From: CAKAHY01 sp963522175
Lineage (GTDB): Bacteria > Bacillota > Clostridia > Lachnospirales > Lachnospiraceae
Direction: 5' to 3'
Assembly (NCBI GenBank): GCA_963522175.1
Contig: CAUQXC010000002.1
Location: forward strand, 1-64,000
DNA length: 64,000 nucleotides
Shown: positions 61,463-64,000 of the stretch, piece after piece
Position numbering within the stretch: the first letter of the stretch is position 1
Layout: each line of letters starts with the position of its first letter
Notes under the pieces: generated by a model
The model's database searches: none
Seen by the model: the letters and a program-made list of their open reading frames with translations, nothing else
What the model was told of the DNA's origin: nothing
Translations under genes and position numbers: made by a program

Positions 61463-62502
61463 TATTTGCCAAGGTCAAAACTAAGCGAGGTATCAAGACT
61501 GAGTGCCATTGTTATACCCGAAAGCTTTGTTTTGTCCGCTATCCTTTCTCTAAAAACCTTGCAGGCTGCTCTTTCACAAACATTATCCACTTTTACCGTA
61601 TTCAAAACGAAGCCCGAGCTTGAAAAATTGCCCTCCAAAGCGTTCAATTCTTCGCAGGTAAAGAAGATACAATCCTTGTTTAGGCTCTTTGCCAAGGCAA
61701 TAACAGCCGGTTCGTCCTTTTTTATATCTATGCTTGCCAAATGCTTGATCGCTCTTTCATCTACATCATTAGACTTAATAAACTTTTCAAAAGCCTCCTG
61801 CATATATGAAGGCTCCACTCCCTTTCTGCAACCAAGTCCCAGACAAAGGCAGCCGGGAATGAGTTTAAGACAGTTTTTGGGGATATTTTTCCTATAGCCT
61901 ATATAAATATCGGCACTTTCAAGATTTTCAGATTTTATAAAGCAGTCGTTTTGAGGTAAAAGCAAAGGAAACTCACTGAAAATCCTTATAGCTTTATCTT
62001 CAAGCACAGCGGAGCTTATATTTTTTGCCGCTATTCTGTTGTCTATTATAAGTCCGTTTTTCTTTGCCCATACATCTACCGCCCATTTTTTGTTCAAATC
62101 GGTTGCGGTGGAAATAACAGGCGTAGCTCCCAGAACAGCCGCAATTTCGGTACAAAGCTCATTTGCACCGCCTAAATGCCCCGATAAAAGAGATATAACG
62201 AAGCTTCCCTTTTCATCAATACAAATAACGGCGGGATCCGTGTACTTATCCTTTACATACTTTGCTATTCCGCGCACCGCTATGCCGGTAGCACCTATAA
62301 ATATGAGTGCCGTATCCGTTTTAAAATGCTCGGCTACCCATAGATCAAGCTTTTCAAGCCCTTCGGTAAAAGTATCCGTTTCATCTATAAACTTTTTATA
62401 TGCATAAAGCTTTACTTCTCGGTTATTTTCCTTAAACTTATTTTTTAATTTAAAAGATAAATGATAGCCGTTTTTTGTAAAACTGATTATTTTAATTTCC
62501 AT
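61462..62502 (-). CDS. cbiG: cobalt-precorrin-5A hydrolase CbiG
   Basis: CbiG opens the delta-lactone ring of cobalt-precorrin-5A in anaerobic cobalamin synthesis, releasing acetaldehyde. The 346-residue product has the central fold IFIGATGIAVRGIAKYVKDKYTDPAV, LLSGHLGGANELC, ATPVISTATD, and a C-terminal CbiG domain (CLCLGLGCRKGVEPSYMQEAF, LASIDIKKDEPAVIALAKSL). The ATG at 62502 is preferred to a TTG two codons earlier; neither has a clear RBS. No other cobalamin genes are in the window, so the rest of the pathway, if present, is elsewhere. Confidence 0.92.
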   Translation of the reverse strand: MEIKIISFTKNGYHLSFKLKNKFKENNREVKLYAYKKFIDETDTFTEGLEKLDLWVAEHFKTDTALIFIGATGIAVRGIAKYVKDKYTDPAVICIDEKGSFVISLLSGHLGGANELCTEIAAVLGATPVISTATDLNKKWAVDVWAKKNGLIIDNRIAAKNISSAVLEDKAIRIFSEFPLLLPQNDCFIKSENLESADIYIGYRKNIPKNCLKLIPGCLCLGLGCRKGVEPSYMQEAFEKFIKSNDVDERAIKHLASIDIKKDEPAVIALAKSLNKDCIFFTCEELNALEGNFSSSGFVLNTVKVDNVCERAACKVFRERIADKTKLSGITMALSLDTSLSFDLGK

Positions 62503-62514
62503 AGCCAAATATTA

Positions 62515-62541
62515 AAGGGAGTGGGTTTAACTCACTCCCTT
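62515..62541 (-). terminator. terminator of rpsA
   Basis: A perfect 9-bp stem (62515-62523 with 62533-62541) lies just after the rpsA stop on the minus strand and is followed by a T-rich stretch. Confidence 0.7.
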
Positions 62542-62547
62542 GATTTA

Positions 62548-63645
62548 TTATTCTTCTTCGTTTACCGCTTCTTCGGTGTTCTCTTCCTTAACCGGAGCAA
62601 GCAAAGCCTTTATACTTAAAGAAATTTTCTTGTCTTCCTCGTTAAAGTCAACAACCTTAGCCTCTATAACATCGTTAACCTTCAATACGTCTGAAGGCTT
62701 TTCAACGTGATCTCTGCTAATCTGTGAAACATGCAGGAGTGCATCCACACCCTCTTCAAGTTCTACAAAAGCGCCGAAGTCCGTCATACGTGCAACTCTT
62801 CCGCTTACAACATTTCCTACAGCGTACTTAACGCCTGCTTCAGCCCATGGGTTAAGCTCAGGGAACTTACGTGAAAGAGCTATCTTTTCGCCCTGAATAT
62901 CCTTAATAAAGGCTTTTACCAAATCACCCGATTTAAATACCTTCTTAGGATTCTCAACTCTTCCCCAGCTCATTTCAGAAATATGTAAAAGTCCGTCCGC
63001 ACCGCCAAGTTCGATGAAAGCACCGAAATCAGTTACATTCTTTACATGACCTTCCACTACATCGCCGATTTTGATTCTCTCGAACAATTCCTTAGCGAGA
63101 GCTTCCTTCTTTGCAAGGATAAGCTGCTTACGATCTCCTATGATTCTTCTTCTGCGCGGGTTGAATTCCGTAATAACAAATTCAAGTTCCTGATCCTTGT
63201 ACTTACTTAAGTCCTTTTCGAACGTATCGGAAACAAGGCTTGCAGGGATAAATACTCTCGCCTCGTCTATGCTTACGCTCAGACCGCCCTCTAAAACAGC
63301 GGCAACCTTCGCAGTAAGAACTTCGCCGTTGTTAAACGCCTCTTCAAGTCTTTTGTTTCCCTTATCGGCTGCAAGTCTCCTGTAAGACAAGGCAACCTGA
63401 CCGTCTCCGTCATTCACCTTAAGTACCTTTGCTGTAATTTCGTCTCCTTCATGTACTACAGTAGTAAGGTCCAGAGCGTTGTCATTGGTGTATTCATTAC
63501 GAGTAATGATTCCATCTAACTTGTAACCAATGTTCAATGTAATATAATCCGGTTTTACATTGATTACCGTGCCGGTAACGACCTCTCCTGTATGTATTGT
63601 CTTAAAAGACTCTTCTAACATTTGTTCAAAACTAAGATCTGACAT
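62548..63645 (-). CDS. rpsA: 30S ribosomal protein S1 homologue (four S1 domains)
   Basis: The 365-residue protein has four S1 RNA-binding domains, at about 18-85, 100-165, 188-256 and 273-342 (GEVVTGTVINVKPDYITLN, GDVVEGHVKNVTDFGAFIEL, VSGRVARMTDFGAFVEL), ending in an acidic tail. Gram-positive S1-like proteins are shorter than the six-domain E. coli S1; their exact ribosomal role varies. GAGGAGGT precedes the ATG, which lies inside the end of ispH (14-bp overlap). In many Clostridia these two genes are fused; here they are separate overlapping frames. Confidence 0.92.
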   Translation of the reverse strand: MSDLSFEQMLEESFKTIHTGEVVTGTVINVKPDYITLNIGYKLDGIITRNEYTNDNALDLTTVVHEGDEITAKVLKVNDGDGQVALSYRRLAADKGNKRLEEAFNNGEVLTAKVAAVLEGGLSVSIDEARVFIPASLVSDTFEKDLSKYKDQELEFVITEFNPRRRRIIGDRKQLILAKKEALAKELFERIKIGDVVEGHVKNVTDFGAFIELGGADGLLHISEMSWGRVENPKKVFKSGDLVKAFIKDIQGEKIALSRKFPELNPWAEAGVKYAVGNVVSGRVARMTDFGAFVELEEGVDALLHVSQISRDHVEKPSDVLKVNDVIEAKVVDFNEEDKKISLSIKALLAPVKEENTEEAVNEEE

Positions 63646-64000
63646 TATTTTGAACCTCCTCGATAATATGTTTTGGGGTCGATGCCCCTGCTGTAATGCC
63701 TACACTTTGCACTTTTTCTAAGGCCTTCTTATCAAGATCTGCTAGTGTTTGTATAAAGATTGTATTATCACATTCTTTTTTACAAATCTCCACAAGTTTA
63801 CCGGTATTGGAACTACTCTTATCCCCAATAACTATCATTGCATCAACTTCTTTAGCTATTTTTGCTGCTTCAATCTGACGCTCATGTGTTGCATTGCAAA
63901 TAGTGTTAAAGCACTTTATACTATACCCTAATTCCTTGATTTTATCAACAATTTCTTTAAATTTTATATGATTATATGTGGTTTGAGCCACAATCGATAT
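63632..64000 (-). CDS. ispH: 4-hydroxy-3-methylbut-2-enyl diphosphate reductase IspH (3' part, runs off window)
   Basis: IspH is the last enzyme of the MEP isoprenoid pathway, a [4Fe-4S] protein. The frame stays open to the window edge, so only the last 122 codons are visible. Motifs are AQTT, FNTICNATHERQ with the third cluster Cys, VIGDKSSSNTGKL and VGITAGASTPKHIIEEV, all typical of the IspH C-terminal half. The stop lies 11 bases inside rpsA, indicating translational coupling. Confidence 0.94.
   Translation of the reverse strand: MSIVAQTTYNHIKFKEIVDKIKELGYSIKCFNTICNATHERQIEAAKIAKEVDAMIVIGDKSSSNTGKLVEICKKECDNTIFIQTLADLDKKALEKVQSVGITAGASTPKHIIEEVQNNVRS

Noticed and set aside
1..64000. CRISPR arrays, tRNA or rRNA genes, insertion sequences and prophage genes
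   Set aside because: No spaced direct repeats, cloverleaf sequences, rRNA stretches, transposases or integrases were recognised by reading.

Overview
The window reads as chromosome of a low-GC, Gram-positive anaerobe of class Clostridia, most likely a Lachnospiraceae-type bacterium. The evidence is AT-rich codon use, strong AGGAGG-type ribosome binding sites, and Firmicute gene orders: rpmF-plsX-acpP-rnc-smc-ftsY, ylxM-ffh-rpsP-khpA-rimM-trmD-rplS-rbgA-rnhB-yraN, and rplU-prp-rpmA-obg. It also has a Prp-cleaved L27, ispH overlapping an S1 protein gene, a divergent lexA/yneA-like pair, and pta-ackA acetate metabolism. A genus cannot be fixed from this sequence. No rRNA, tRNA, CRISPR array, transposase or prophage gene was seen.

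Region 1 (1-5400) is accessory: the 3' end of an Rhs (YD-repeat) polymorphic toxin locus. An Rhs C-terminus entering from the left carries a toxin domain with a His...Cys order like permuted papain-fold enzymes, followed by a membrane-anchored, propeller-like putative immunity protein. A second copy of the last 228 bp of the Rhs core (about 90 percent identical) carries a different C-terminal domain with a caspase/DUF4347-like SHG...SCN pair, followed by its own small membrane-anchored protein. A 34-bp relic of the same core then precedes a paralogue of the first immunity protein. Each immunity-like gene ends in a long hairpin. This is the most novel part of the window.

Region 2 (5400-16700) holds a secreted L,D-transpeptidase with cell-wall-binding repeats, then an operon of a zinc-finger anti-sigma-like protein, polA, coaE and walJ. 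A CcdA-thioredoxin fusion, tmcAL, pta and ackA follow.

Region 3 (16700-34800) is core machinery on the plus strand: rpmF, plsX, acpP, rnc, smc, ftsY, then ylxM to yraN, a LACC1/YfiH-type gene and eno. A threonine ammonia-lyase and a ClC-family transporter sit inside the otherwise conserved ftsY-ylxM-ffh order.

Region 4 (34800-43330) has a small lipoprotein, a large LCP-family cell-wall ligase, a LysM YneA-like protein divergent from lexA, and a two-gene ABC exporter divergent from an AraC-type regulator.

Region 5 (43330-64000) is minus strand: rplU-prp-rpmA-obg-yhbY-nadD/yqeK-rsfS, asd, a small unknown gene, secG-rnr-smpB, pheS-pheT, a second ABC exporter pair, a DUF5722-like glycosidase, a lone cbiG with an overlapping small unknown gene, rpsA, and the 3' part of ispH running off the right edge.

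All calls come from reading the sequence. Family assignments rest on visible motifs and remembered family features, not database searches.
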